Source of the DNA: Plotosus lineatus
Taxonomy: Eukaryota > Chordata > Actinopteri > Siluriformes > Plotosidae
Assembly: GCA_024760905.1 (NCBI GenBank)
Contig: CM045750.1
Coordinates: 15,357,919-15,421,918 of the forward strand
DNA length: 64,000 bases
Reading direction: 5' to 3'
Of the stretch, positions 11,400 to 22,577 are shown piece after piece. A program made the position numbers and the translations under genes. The notes beneath the pieces are model-generated. The model searched no databases. It saw nothing but the letters and a program-made list of their open reading frames with translations, and had not been told where the DNA came from. The first letter of the stretch is position 1; each line of letters begins with the position of its first letter.

Positions 11400-12145
11400 A
11401 ACAAAAAAAAATTGATGTAACGTTTTATGTTTTTCTTTATTTTTATGCTTTTAGAGATATTTCCCTGTTAATAATACAGTATCTTGACTGTATTGTTTTT
11501 ACTGGCATAATGCTGTGCGATGTTTACATATTAGATAACCAGAAGTATAAGTAATGGGTAAATGTACTTCTTATCATCTTCATACAAGATAACATACAAC
11601 ATTAACCAATATCACTATTAATATTTTTTTAATATATATTTCTTACTTTTCCTTATTTTCCCTCGCTTTATTGCATATCATGTTATTTTAACGATTCTTA
11701 AATAAAATGGATTTCTAGCAAGGACTCCGTTTAATTTATTTACAAACGAAACTTTTATCATAATTAATAGTCTATTAGAACTTTGTTTGCATAATATGTG
11801 GCATTGTGCAGAATTATGAGACTTTTACGATGACGCTGATGATGGTGATGATGATGGGGCCCCGATATACTTTAATCATGTCAAACAATCAACAGAACTT
11901 TAATCAGATCAGCGCTGCTACTGTAATTTCACCACAATTATTATGAAGAATGCTGCTGTAGTCTTGAATTACAAACTCATAACTCCAGTGAGTGATCTGT
12001 CATAACACATTCCATTCCATGACTCCTCACGAAATGTTTACTATTTCTAAGCTTTGACAAGAAACGTTAAACATAGATTCGTGGCACATTTTCCTTGTAA
12101 TAACTAATGTTACGCGATAATTCAAGAAGTTCCTGATTGACTGAC
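11400..12145. other. AT-rich intergenic sequence
   Basis: Lies between the relic exon and the putative PhyH promoter. I see no exon, RNA gene or recognised repeat in it. Confidence 0.4.
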
Positions 12146-12149
12146 AGCA

Positions 12150-12221
12150 TATATAGGAGGTAAGATTGTTCAGATGACAAAAACTTTCTGTTCAGACATC
12201 AGGTCGTCTCAAACAGAGCAG
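12150..12221 (+). promoter_or_regulatory. Putative TATA box and non-coding exon 1 of the PhyH-family gene
   Basis: TATATA at 12150-12155 is followed about 30 bases later by a short segment ending GAGCAG before GTAATA (donor at 12222), which fits a 5' UTR exon of about 40 bases. A matching acceptor is available upstream of the ATG (TTTTTCCAG near 13101 or TTTGTCAG near 13138). This is a positional and motif argument only. Confidence 0.4.
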
Positions 12222-12354
12222 GTAATAAGATTTTTTTTATTCTGAATCTATGAACTGCATGTTCTTCTACTTTCCTTTACCTGCTTTTATTATCTTCGTT
12301 TAGTATCCGAGTTTAATGACCAAAATTAATATGTTATAATCAATGTTTGAGGAT

Positions 12355-12700
12355 CAGTTCATTTTCTGTAACCGCTTAATCCTAATTACGGTCGTGGGGA
12401 GGAACCCATCCTAGCCAACTCCAGGCAAGGGAAGAGTACACCCTGGACAGCTCACCAGGCCATCGCAGGGCGGAAAGTACGGCTTTGCAGCTACTCGTGT
12501 CAAAAGTCAGCAATGGTTGTTTTACATGAACCTCACATCATAGACAGTGAGACTCATGGCCGGCCTTTAATAACCCAGTTAGCTGCACAGGGGGGAAGGG
12601 GGGGGGGGGGGGCTGAAAACCTTGTGGAGAGCAGGAGTCGAACCCCAAACCTTAGGATCAGTGACCCAGTGCCCTATACCACTAGGCCACCACTGCCCAT
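12355..12700 (-). repeat. SINE family C, full length
   Basis: Minus-oriented. The tail is TTTCTGTAACCGCTTAATCC and the head is the complement of a tRNA-like unit (GGAGTCGAACCCC, then ACCACTAGGCCACCACTGCC). A G-run of about 20 bases at 12591-12612 interrupts it. Confidence 0.75.
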
Positions 12701-13058
12701 GTTCAGGGACAAAAATATTAATTATGGTCAGGTAAAGATCCAGAGATGTTATTTTGTGTAATGTATCACTGAACTGATACAGAAGGGTTCACAGTGCTGT
12801 GACTTGTTTTTGGTGCTAAGATGTGTTTAAGAATCTCCCAGTTGTTTACCTGGGCAGTGGTTTTCCACCAATGTGTGTAACCATGAAGGTGTTTTCCATG
12901 AAGCTGTTCAAAAGGTACAAGTTTTGGATGTCAGAGACTTTAGTAGTTTGTCCATAACAACTAAAAATAAATCTGTGCTTAGGATAAATGAGGGGCGTTT
13001 GAGAAAAGGACGGGGTGTGTGTGTGTGTGTGTGTGTGTGGTTAGTAAAGAGTTTGGAT

Positions 13059-13089
<31 letters not shown>

Positions 13090-13228
13090 CATCTTTTTCC
13101 AGAGGCTTTTTACTGAGTAAAAGAAGACTGTTTGTCAGGCCCGAGAAAAGCAGAAAGACACCAAAGTGCCTACAGAGACACTTGTCAACTCCTGAACAGC
13201 TGAAGAACCTCTCCATCATCATACAGCC

Positions 13229-13465
13229 ATGGGAATAAACAAAGCAGAAGTTAAGGCTCTCTATGAGAAGCAGGGCTATGTAACCAGCATTCCTGTCCTC
13301 AGCCCTGAGGAGTTGCAGGAGGCCAGAGATGCGTTCGCTGAACTGGAGAGAAGGTTCGGTGAGTCCATCATAACTGTTCTTCAGTGAATGAACAATAACA
13401 ATGCTAGTATTGGTTCAATTTCTGGACTGGGATGTTTCTTTGTGGGGCTTATAATAATAATAATG

Positions 13466-13516
<51 letters not shown>

Positions 13517-13521
13517 TATGG

Positions 13522-13582
<61 letters not shown>

Positions 13583-14284
13583 ATTGAATTATTGAATTCG
13601 GTCAAGGGGTTAATACACATCCAAATCTGAATAATTCCTGATATCATATGGAAGCCAAATTATATAATTGTTTTAGTATTTATTCAAAAGATTTTCAAAG
13701 CAGAGAGTCATGTTGTGCATACAAATCCTATAATAATCATTCAACTTATCCAACTGTAATGATGCAAATATTCAGCTTGTAAAATAACACAAAGATTTAT
13801 TATTATAACAAAATAATCATTCATTCCCTCATTCGCCATACAGCTTAATGTTGCTTGTGGGGCCAGCGGTGTAGTGATTAGGGTGCTGGGCTCATTATCG
13901 AGAGATTGTGGGTTCGAATCCCAGTTAGACCCCCACTGTGCTAAGACCCCTGGGCAAGGTCTTAACCACAAGTGTGCCTTTGTTCACACCCAGCAGTATA
14001 AATGGGTACCAGTAAAATATACTGGGAAGGTAACCTGCGGTAGACTAGCGTCCCATCCAGGAGGAGTTCAACTCCTGATTGCTTCACGCTACGGAAACCA
14101 GGGATACGCACCAGCCTGATGAGCCGCTAGGCTCAGGTGTAAAAAGCCCAACAGACTTTACCTTAATGTTGCTTGTGTCATGGAAACGCTGAAAAGTACG
14201 TTAGCTGACTCTGGGAGAAAGCAAAGCACACCCTGACCATTAAATTGGTCATTCAGTCAAAGGCCCAATAGACTCACAATCATT

Positions 14285-14320
<36 letters not shown>

Positions 14321-15537
14321 CACAGTATGCCCAATCTTTTATTCCAGGTGAGGACTATGTCTCTTACAGCCTGCACAATGTCCATATGGACTACAAGTGG
14401 GTAATGGCACTAGCAAAACACCCGAGAGTTCTGGAGGTGATCACTGCAGTTGTGGGTCCTGATGTGCTCCTGCTGGATTCACGCTTCATCTGCAAATACC
14501 CCATCTCGAAACAAAGCAAAACTCAGGGGAGCACTGACATCATTACGCTCAACCAACAGAAGGAGCGCCAGAAGAATAATTCTAATAAAGGAAGCGAGCC
14601 CAGTCTTCCATACGTGGCCTGGCATCAGGACATGAAGTGGGTGATATTACAGTCTCGACTAGAATAAAAGGCTATCAAAAAATTCAGAGGTATTTTCTTC
14701 TTGTTATTATTTATATGTTTGTAGGTATTGGGGTCTCGATGGAGGGCCAGTTGTCTCAGTTTGGCTTGCTTTGGATGATTCTCAGGAAGAAAATGGTGCT
14801 CTACAGGTCATTCCAGGTACATCAGCATCCAAAGAGACGCTTCTCTGTGCCTTTTTCTGTACGATCTCGCACTGCAGCAGTCTTAAGCACTCGCTACGTC
14901 AGTGCAGAAATCTACATGTACAGCTTGTACAGACATTTGCAAAAGAACTTGACAGATCAATACCACGATAGGATCGGTCTAAATTTTAATCTTTTGTTCA
15001 ATGTCTAACAGGAAGTCACTGCTCTGGGCTTTTGCTTCACCAACAAGCAAAGCGTGAAGGCAACATGCTGAGTGTTAATCAAGAAATCCCAGAGGAGCTC
15101 GTTGAGAAAGAGAAGGCCTTGCTTTGCCCTCTTTCTGCAGGGCAAATGTCCGTAAGTATATGGTCACATGCATTCTGATTTATTCATCTGTAATATACTG
15201 TATGATCAATATATAATAGCATGTTTCTCTGATAATGTCATGTGTAGATCCATGATGGACTACTAGTGCATGCTAGTGATCCCAACACATCAGGAAAGAG
15301 ACGCTGCGGCTTCGTGATCCGCTACGTTCCAACTGCAGCTTATCCGATTCAGGTGAGAATTCCACGAACCTCAACGCCATTGGTTATAAATCAAATGAAT
15401 TAATGTACTATGATATGGTAACGTCTTGATTGCATTCTTGAAAGGATCCTGAACGGCCCAGGAGCTTCCATGCAACAGTAGTGGTTAATGGACATGACAA
15501 GTACAACCACTTCTCAAGCCAAAAACCTGACCTCTGA
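13229..15537 (+). CDS. Phytanoyl-CoA dioxygenase (PhyH) family protein, complete, 282 aa
   Basis: Six coding exons join in frame: 13229-13358, 14348-14636, 14725-14816, 15012-15151, 15248-15352 and 15445-15537 (TGA). The ATG has a good context (GCCATGG). PhyH enzymes are non-haem Fe(II)/2-oxoglutarate dioxygenases that hydroxylate small substrates. The facial triad is visible: H136-x-D138 in AWHQDMK, and H225 in LLVHASDPN. R236 in the following KRRCGF is the likely 2-oxoglutarate anchor. An Asp at the second position argues for a hydroxylase, not a halogenase. No peroxisomal targeting signal is visible (C-terminus KPDL), nor is the N-terminal presequence of true PHYH. The substrate is unknown, and it does not look like PHYH or PHYHD1 themselves. 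A candidate poly(A) signal lies at 16121. Neighbours are a relic of its own exon 2 upstream and the ES1-like gene converging from the right. Confidence 0.85.
13450..13578. repeat. (AAT)n(TA)n compound microsatellite
   Basis: A run of ATA/ATT triplets followed by about 50 bases of TA dinucleotides in PhyH intron 1. Confidence 0.95.
13858..14165 (+). repeat. SINE family B, full length reference copy
   Basis: It begins GGGGCCAGCGGTGTAGTGAT (A-box region), has the B-box GGGTTCGAATCCCAG, and ends in the shared CTCAGGTGTAAAAAGCCCAA tail. It sits in PhyH intron 1. Confidence 0.8.
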
Positions 15538-16224
15538 TTCACCTGCGACTGAATGTTTTGATTTTCTGTATTATGTGGTGTATTTATACAGGGTGGGGAA
15601 ATGGAATGAAATACTTAATTAAAAACTCAGATATCATACAAATGATCTACTCTTCTTCTTCTTCTTCCTATTATTATTATTATTATTATTATTTAACCAG
15701 CACTACAACCGACCCAACACTGTTGGGCCCTTGAGCAAGGCCCTTAACTCTCAAGTCGCTTTGGATAAGGGTGCCTGCTGTTTATGTAAAGTTATGCAAT
15801 ATTAGAAGATTACACCAAACTGATATTATTAAACTACATCTGGACAGCAACCAACTTATTCGAAGATGTACAGTTAATCTACATGATTCGTCCATGCTGA
15901 GAGTTTATTACTATTCATTAAAGATACTTGCATAACGATACTGTATATGTTTTCTACTCAAATTTATGCAATTGTTGCAATTTTTTTTACAGCATGTCTT
16001 CTGATTATTTTCCAAAAATTGTCACTGTTATTAATTACAGAATCATTCAACACTTATTTACAGTTTGGTTTGTTCTGTCGTTTACTGCAGATTTTCCCCG
16101 CTGTACTATTTGAAATTGTTAATAAATTTACCTTTACTTCACTGCTATAATAAATGTTTATTATTATTATTATTATTATTTATATTTTTTGTTTATTTAC
16201 TTACTTTTTTTGGTATGAAAGAAA

Positions 16225-16810
16225 GGGATGGTGATGGTGGCATAGTGGTTAGCATGTCTGCTTCACAGCAGAAAGGCCTGGGTTTGATTCCCGGGCTTGG
16301 ACATTTCAGTGTGTGGTTTGCATGTTCGCCTTGTGCTTGAATGGGTTTCCTCTATCTCTGCCAGTGTCCTCCAACAGTCCACAAATATGCACCGTATGCT
16401 AACTGACCATTTACAATTTCCCCAGGTGTGATTCTGAATAACCATCCAGACTCGCTCTCACACGTATGGTGTTTATTAAGAAGTTATAAGTCAATGAGTG
16501 GGGCCGGTGGCACAGTGGTTAGGGTTCTGGGTTCATGATCAGGGGGTTGTGTGTTCAAATCCCAGTTATACTCCCACTGTGCTAAGACCACTGGGCAAGG
16601 TCTTAACCACAAGTTAAGGCACCTCTGTTCTCCCAGCAGTATAAATGGGTACCAGTAAAAATATACTGGGAAGGTAACCTGCGATGGACTAGCGTCCCAT
16701 CCAGGAGGAGTTGAACTCCTCGTCGCTTCACACTACAGAAACCGGGGCTCAGTACTGGCCTGATGAGCCACTGGTCTCGGATGTATAAAGCCCAAGGGAC
16801 TTCACCTTTT
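16225..16810 (+). repeat. SINE family A followed by SINE family B
   Basis: Family A at about 16230-16475 (GGCATAGTGGTTAGCATGTC head) and family B at 16500-16810 (GGGGCCGGTGGCACAGTGGT head), tandem and in the same orientation between the convergent PhyH and ES1-like genes. Confidence 0.75.
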
Positions 16811-16896
16811 ACCTTATTGATCAATTATCATATTTTTTTCTTTGAGAATTTTTAAAAAATAGAATGACCCGCTGTGTTTTTTTTTACATAATGAGG

Positions 16897-16902
16897 TTTA
16901 TT
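16897..16902 (-). terminator. Candidate poly(A) signal of the ES1-like gene
   Basis: AATAAA on the minus strand about 200 bases beyond the stop codon at 17103. Confidence 0.45.
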
Positions 16903-17102
16903 TAATATAATTGTAATATTATATCCCACATTTATTTCACTTTGACTTGATGTATATCACACAAACAAACCTTATTTATATATGCTTTTTCACATCAACT
17001 TTTACATAGGGATATACAAAACATAAGCAGTGCCAAAACAGTCCCCTAACAAACACACAAAATTCATGCCATCTTCACAGAAAAGAAAGATACTGAAACA
17101 TC

Positions 17103-19971
17103 TCAGGCAAATTTAAGGACTTCTGCAACCATGAGCCCGAGGCCATCAAAAACCTCATGTAACGGAGCATTGCACATAAAGGCACATGTAGTCACTAGTT
17201 TATTCTTCTTATCCACGTGAACTTCCCCAACATTTTTATTCACATGCTTGGAGCCCAGTTCTGCCATAATCTTGGCTGCACCAGCGTATGGCCATCTTTA
17301 ATTGTAATGAAAAAAAAGAACATCAGTACAGACACAGAGTCTTATATCCGTCTTATTATTAATTGTGAAATACTTACTTCTCACACTCTGTGTCATGGCC
17401 GACAGTAAGTTCACAGCCAGGAATGACCTTTGATGCAAGTACTGGAGCAATGCAGCACATACCGAGAGGTTTTCCTGCCTGATGGAAGCTCTTGATGACC
17501 TTATGAACCAGGGGAACCACTGAGAATTCTTTCCCCTTGGTGGCCCAGTCACTGAGATTCTTAGCTGCTCCAAAACCTCCTAAACAGAACAGTTGAAGGC
17601 AACCAGGAGGAAATTTTCAGTTACAGCACTGAAAAATCATTTAATTCTTTTATAAAAAGATGTTAAATATATGATTTTATGAAAGCAGAAGCTCCTTCTT
17701 TACATAAACAGGTAAGTGTAATATCTCGGCCAACTCTGCGCCAAAGAACAGCTCACCAGGCCATTGTAGGGCCTGAAGGTTGGGTACACCCTTAACAGCT
17801 CACCAGTCCAACGCAGGGCAACACACATCTATTCACCATTATAACTAGGGGCAAGCTGGAACAGCCAAATAGCCTAATGTGTATGTCCTTGGATTGTGGG
17901 AAGAAACCGGAATACCCGAAGGAAATCCACACACACATTTACATTACGTTCACAGCATTTGAGCGGGGATTTTAGCTCAGTTGGTAGAGCATCCACTTTG
18001 TTCACCAGAAGGTTGGAGTTCAAATCTGGCTGCGTGATACCATAAGACGTTAAAATTTGGTAGTTGTTGCTTCCTGCTTGGTGCTCAGCATCAAAGGATA
18101 GAACAACTCAATAACTGGTGCTGCACAGTGGCGACAGGTGCCCAGAGCACAAAAAACACCAAAGAGTGCTTTGAGCATTCAGTACAGATAAAGTGCTATA
18201 TAAATCTACCACAATATAGTACAATTTGGCTGGCACGGTGATCCAGAGCAACATAAAATTATCTTATTTTTATACAACTGAGCAATTGTGGGTAAAGGGC
18301 TTTGTTCAAGGGCCCAACATTGATGACAGTGAGTATTGAAGTGCTGACCTTCGTATCAGTAACCCATCGCCTTATCCACTGAGCCACCACCGCCCACACA
18401 CAGAGAGAACATAGGAACTGTATGTTGCACCAAAGAAGCGGCATGGTGGCATAGCGATTAGCACATCCACCGCTATGTTCCGAACTGCCCCACGGTTTGA
18501 GTGTGAGTGTGAATTTATTGTGTATGTTGGCCCTGCAATGGACTGGTGAAATTTGGTAGAACTCGTCTTGGCCCAGTGTCAGCTGCGATAGGCTCCAAGC
18601 TCCCTGCAAGTCTTAGGATAAAGCAGCTCACCAATGAAATAATGTTGTACTAAAAATACTCAATCCATTTAATTAATGCACTTTTTTAATTAATTACATT
18701 TATATGATAAGTTTAACTTAAATTTAATTTAATTAGGGTGAATTATATTAAGGTAAAGTCCATTGGGCTTTTTACACCCCAGCCATAGTGATTCATCAGG
18801 CCAGTGCTTATCCCCGGTTTCCATAGCATGAAGCGGCGAGGAGTTCAACTCTTCCTGGATGGGACGCGAGTCCATCGCAAGTTACCTTCCCAGTATATTT
18901 TCACTGGTACCCATTTATACTGCTGGGTGAACAGAGGCACGCTTGTGGTTGAGACTTTGCCCAGGTGTCTTAGTACAGTGGGGGTCAAACTGGGATTTGA
19001 ACACACAACCTCCAATCATGAGTGCAGCACCCTAACCACTACACCACCGGTCCCACCTAGATTAAATTAAAGTCCAAGTTAATTAACTTTCAATAATTTT
19101 GTTAATTCTATCCATTGTTCTGACCGTCAGTCCAATCCAACTCTTGGCATGTCTATTATCATTGAATTTCTTGAGTCTTGCATTCACCACTGTTGCCATA
19201 GTTACTTGGCTGGGCCAGTCACACTCGTATTCTCACCTGGGGAGAATTTGGAATAGCCAATCAGACTAATGTTCATGCCTTTGGAATATGGAGGAAACCA
19301 GAGTACCTGGAGAAAACCCACACAAATACAGGAAGAACATACAGATATGCCCTTGCCAACCACCTGAGTTCAAACCCAGGACCTTCTTGCTGTGAGTCAG
19401 GCATGCTGGCCTCAACACCATAGTGTCATAAAACACTAAAATGTTTTGATTCAAAAATCTCTCCAGGTTTATGAACTGACCTGGAATGATGAGAGCATCA
19501 TGATTCGCTACGTCTAGCTTGGAAAGATCAGTGATGTCTCCTCGAGCAATGCGAGCACTTTCCTGCAACACGTTGCGCTTGTCTGTCACAGGTTTTCCTT
19601 CACAGTGGTTCACAACATGCATCATCTCAGCATTCGGGGCAAACATCTGCACCTAAAATTAAAAAAAAAAAAAAAAAAAAAAAAAGTCCTGACACAAAGG
19701 CTGAGATTATTAGAATGAATTTTCACTTTTGGCTGAGGTTACATCTGACACATGTATTATGGCTAATAGAAAAATTGTAGGTAATATTGATAAGAATTGA
19801 AAGGTTTACTCTTCATTTTCAATCCCTAATAGGTTTAATCTATGGGTGTAAATACTGCTTTACCTTGGCACCAGCCCGACTGAGGTGCACCAATATTGCA
19901 GAAGCTTCATGGATCTCTGTTCCATCATAAACGCCACAGCCAGCAAGGATCAGTGCTACACGCTTTGCCAT
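17103..19971 (-). CDS. ES1/GATD3-like DJ-1/PfpI-superfamily protein, complete, 224 aa
   Basis: Four coding exons on the minus strand join in frame: 19971-19864 (ATG), 19652-19481, 17579-17378 and 17295-17103 (TGA). Hallmarks of the ES1 (ElbB-like, glutamine-amidotransferase-like class 1) family are visible: [16 protein letters not shown] near the N-terminus, [13 protein letters not shown], the [10 protein letters not shown] loop at the exon 2/3 junction, the nucleophile-elbow-like GMCCIAP, and EKWPYAG. Vertebrate ES1/GATD3 is a mitochondrial protein; bacterial ElbB has been linked to glyoxalase-type chemistry. This copy starts [11 protein letters not shown], with no basic, amphipathic presequence ahead of the core, so a cytosolic location is possible unless an upstream in-frame exon exists. 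A non-coding first exon probably ends at 21256. Catalytic activity is not established for this family in animals. Confidence 0.85.
17715..17950 (-). repeat. SINE family A fragment
   Basis: Minus-oriented copy recognised by CTCACCAGGCCATTGTAGGG and GGATTGTGGGAAGAAACCGG, in ES1-like intron 2. Confidence 0.65.
17962..18228 (+). repeat. tRNA-derived SINE of a fourth family
   Basis: The tRNA-like head has A-box TTTAGCTCAGTTGGTAGAGC and B-box GGAGTTCAAATC. The body is unrelated to families A-C and ends AAAGTGCTATATAAATCTAC. The head cannot form a proper acceptor stem, so it is a SINE promoter, not a functional tRNA gene. Confidence 0.7.
18236..18640 (+). repeat. SINE fragments (family A and a partial tRNA-like piece)
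   Basis: A piece with GTGCTGACCTTCGTATCAGT and CCACTGAGCCACCACCGCCC (complement of a tRNA-like head) is followed by a plus family A copy from GCGGCATGGTGGCATAGCGA to AGCAGCTCACCAATGAA. Confidence 0.55.
18750..19060 (-). repeat. SINE family B, full length
   Basis: Minus-oriented copy from GTCCATTGGGCTTTTTACAC to CTAACCACTACACCACCGGT. Confidence 0.8.
19205..19432 (-). repeat. SINE family A fragment
   Basis: Minus-oriented, recognised by GGAATATGGAGGAAACCAGA and GGACCTTCTTGCTGTGAGTC. It ends about 50 bases from the donor side of ES1-like exon 2. Confidence 0.65.
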
Positions 19972-20201
19972 TTTCCCTGAGAACTACATAGAACATCATC
20001 ACCGTGGTCATCATCCAAGCACCATCCAGGGAATAGATTAAATATGCAAGTAATAGTAATATAACAGCAATCCAGTACACATGAGATAATTATGTCATAA
20101 AACAAAACTGTCTCTATAAAGCATATTAGAAGCAAAGAAATAAGATTAGTAATGAAGGGGAATAACAGGTGTCTATAACACAGAGGTGAATGATATGAAA
20201 T

Positions 20202-20459
20202 ATTCAGGAGGATCTCGAAGCCTTTGAGGAGTTTTTTCCAGGTATATTATGATCACACTGGTCTCCAGGCAAGTAATATAATACAAACAAGAAGGTGCGC
20301 TAGGTACAAAGGGGTTTAGAAACAGGAAGAAACAGGGTTAATAAAGCCCGTTGTGCCGAGTGTACCTTCTTGTTTGTATTATTTTACTTGCCTGGAGACC
20401 AGTGTGATTACAATGTACCAGGAAAAAACTCCCCAAAGACTTTGAGATCCTCCTGAATC
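20202..20459. mobile_element. Fold-back (palindromic) element, about 105-bp arms
   Basis: The left arm (20202-20307, starting ATTCAGGAGGATCTCGAAGC) and the reverse complement of the right arm (about 20350-20459, starting ATTCAGGAGGATCTCAAAGT) run in parallel over about 105 bases. Shared stretches include CACACTGGTCTCCAGGCAAG and ATACAAACAAGAAGGT. The loop is about 45 bases. It lies in the presumed 5' UTR intron of the ES1-like gene. A fold-back MITE is the likely origin; a transcribed hairpin is also possible. Confidence 0.7.
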
Positions 20460-20625
20460 TTGCTAGTCGTATGGCACAATCTGAGATTATATCTCCATTC
20501 CCTGAATTCTAAAGCATTATTCTGAATGGATTCTTAAAATAAAGTCATAGACACTCACAGTTTGTTAAAGGCATCATTATCATTGATTAAAAATAATAAA
20601 ATAAAGCCAAATGAAGTTGTAAAAT

Positions 20626-20785
20626 GAGAGCGCCACTGCCAGCTACTGGAGTGGAGGTGCAATTACACTTAATTTCCGTACACTATTCCAGAAAAGCACC
20701 TTTCCCAAGGCCATACGCACTTCCCCTGGCATCACCCCCCCCCCCATTCACCCGGTATCATACCCACTATTTCAGAAGCTCTGTT
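20626..20785. repeat. Second copy of the hAT-like block seen at 11170-11319
   Basis: GTGGAGGTGCAATTACACTT and TACACTATTCCAGAAAAGCA are shared with the element at 10737-11319. The end CACTATTTCAGAAGC resembles a decayed hAT terminus. Confidence 0.5.
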
Positions 20786-21255
20786 TTCGTACAATGTTGA
20801 ATTAGTGTTGGTACACACCTTGCCAGCTAAACACAGAGCCTGACCTGTTTCTGTCACACAAAATATGTTAAACTATAAACTATATAAACTCTAAAAACCC
20901 TGGATGAGTTTGCTTTTCATTATCTTTCCTCGTAGTACCTTCAAAATACTGAACAAGGTTTCATGAGAAGTCCTCACACAGCTCGTATATGATCTGCCTC
21001 TGACCGGAGCTTGCCTTCCTCCAGATGATCATTTCTTTTTTAATACATTTAATCTATTTTTTTTTTTTTTTGTGCCTTTTGAAGGTGCCCGTTTAGTATA
21101 TACCACAACAGTTATGCGTCTCAGGCTTGATGGATGTCATTAAAATCATTAATTCCCTTGACATTTCATATCAGGGAATATTCAATAACATCCACCTCAC
21201 TTTTACTGTGTACAGTAATTAATAAATAAAGATTAGATATCATAACAAGTCTCAC

Positions 21256-21340
21256 CTTGTGAGAAGACGAGGAACCTTCAGACCTGCTGTCACCCAGAAC
21301 CCTGCACAGTGAACACACTCCAGGTGGAGATCTGCTCAGT
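21256..21340 (-). other. Putative non-coding exon 1 of the ES1-like gene
   Basis: On the minus strand a segment ending CTTCTCACAAG is followed by the strong donor GTGAGACTTG. A matching acceptor (TATGTAG) lies at 19984, twelve bases before the ATG. The 5' limit is a guess. Confidence 0.4.
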
Positions 21341-21679
21341 GAATTTATACAGGCTGTGGATTATCTCCTCCCACCACATGAAGGATTCAGGCTGGTGCTG
21401 CTCCGCCTCTTGTGAAGCTGCCATGAGGAAATAAAACACTTTTCCTGGTGAGATGTTGCTGAGTCATTCTCCTCAATATCCCCAGTGTTGGTGTAGTGGA
21501 GCATGAACTGAAGCTGACTTTACTGGAAGTTAATAAAAGACATAAAATAAAGCATTTACTAATCAAATAAACTCCTCTCAGTTATTTATTACCTGTCATG
21601 TGACAAAATAATCTATAATAAAGTAACATCTGCTTCTGCTGCAGTTTACTGATCGATCTTTTCACTTGAATGAAGATAT

Positions 21680-22380
21680 AAATAACTTATAGTGTGCAGT
21701 CACTCCCTCACTCATGAATTCATTTATTTATTCAATAATTAATTCATTCATTAATTCACTTACTTCTTTCTTTATTTATTCACTCACTCATGAATTCATT
21801 TATTTATTCATTAATTCACTCACTTGTTTAATTATTCAATCACACATGAATTAATTTATTCACTCCCTCACTCATGAATTCATTTATTTATTCAATAATT
21901 CATTCATTCAGTAATTCACTCACTTCTTTATTTATTCATCAACTCATTAATTCATTTATTCATCTACTCATTCATTGATTAATTTATGTATTCAATAAAT
22001 GTATTTATTCATTAATCCACTCACTTGTTTATTTATTCATTCGTGCATTAATTAATTTATTCATTCATTTATTCATATTCATTCAGTAACCCATTTATTT
22101 ATTCAATAATTCATTTATTCATTAATTCACTCGGTTGTTTATTTATTCATTCACTCATTACTTAATTTATTCATTAATCGCACACTCATTAATTCATTTA
22201 TTCATTAATCCACCCACTTGTTTATTCATTCATGCATTAATTCATTTATTAATTCATTTATTCATATTCATTCTGTAACCCATTTATTTATTCAATTATT
22301 CATTCTTGTTTATTGCTTCACTCACTCACTCATTCACTCATTTATTTATTTGTTTGTTTGTTTGTTTGTTTGTTTATTCA
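21680..22380. repeat. Degenerate ATTCA/TTTATTCA-rich minisatellite
   Basis: About 700 bases of ATTCATT, CACTCA and TTTATTCATTAATTCA words with a loose higher-order period of roughly 70-120 bases (for example CACTCACTCATGAATTCATT). It ends in GTTT repeats. It fills most of the space between the divergently transcribed ES1-like gene and the first SatP-YrdC gene. Confidence 0.85.
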
Positions 22381-22483
22381 CTTTCTCGTTCTTTTAATGC
22401 GAGTAACCACCAGGATGTGTTCGATTCCACTTGGCTTTCCTTCTCGCTTTAAGAAAGCGTAGCTGGGGAAATTCTTGGGAGCA

Positions 22484-22522
22484 TGACGTCTTCCAAGTGA
22501 GAAGTGAAGAGGTGTGACGTCA
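22484..22522 (+). promoter_or_regulatory. Two CRE-type sites upstream of the first SatP-YrdC gene
   Basis: TGACGTC at about 22484-22490 and the full palindrome TGACGTCA at 22515-22522 lie 55-95 bases before the ATG at 22578, a usual position for CREB/ATF sites in TATA-less promoters. No TATA box is seen. Confidence 0.45.
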
Positions 22523-22577
22523 TCCATGAGAACGTTTACAAGTTGCAGCGGACCCGCTGCGCTGAACATCCTGAACG

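Noticed and set aside
11816..11860. GATGATG-rich stretch considered as a regulatory repeat
   Set aside because: Too short and irregular; ordinary simple sequence.
17962..18040. Possible tRNA gene with clear A and B boxes
   Set aside because: The ends cannot pair into a 7-base acceptor stem, and the sequence runs on into a SINE body ending AAAGTGCTATATAAATC, so it is a SINE head.
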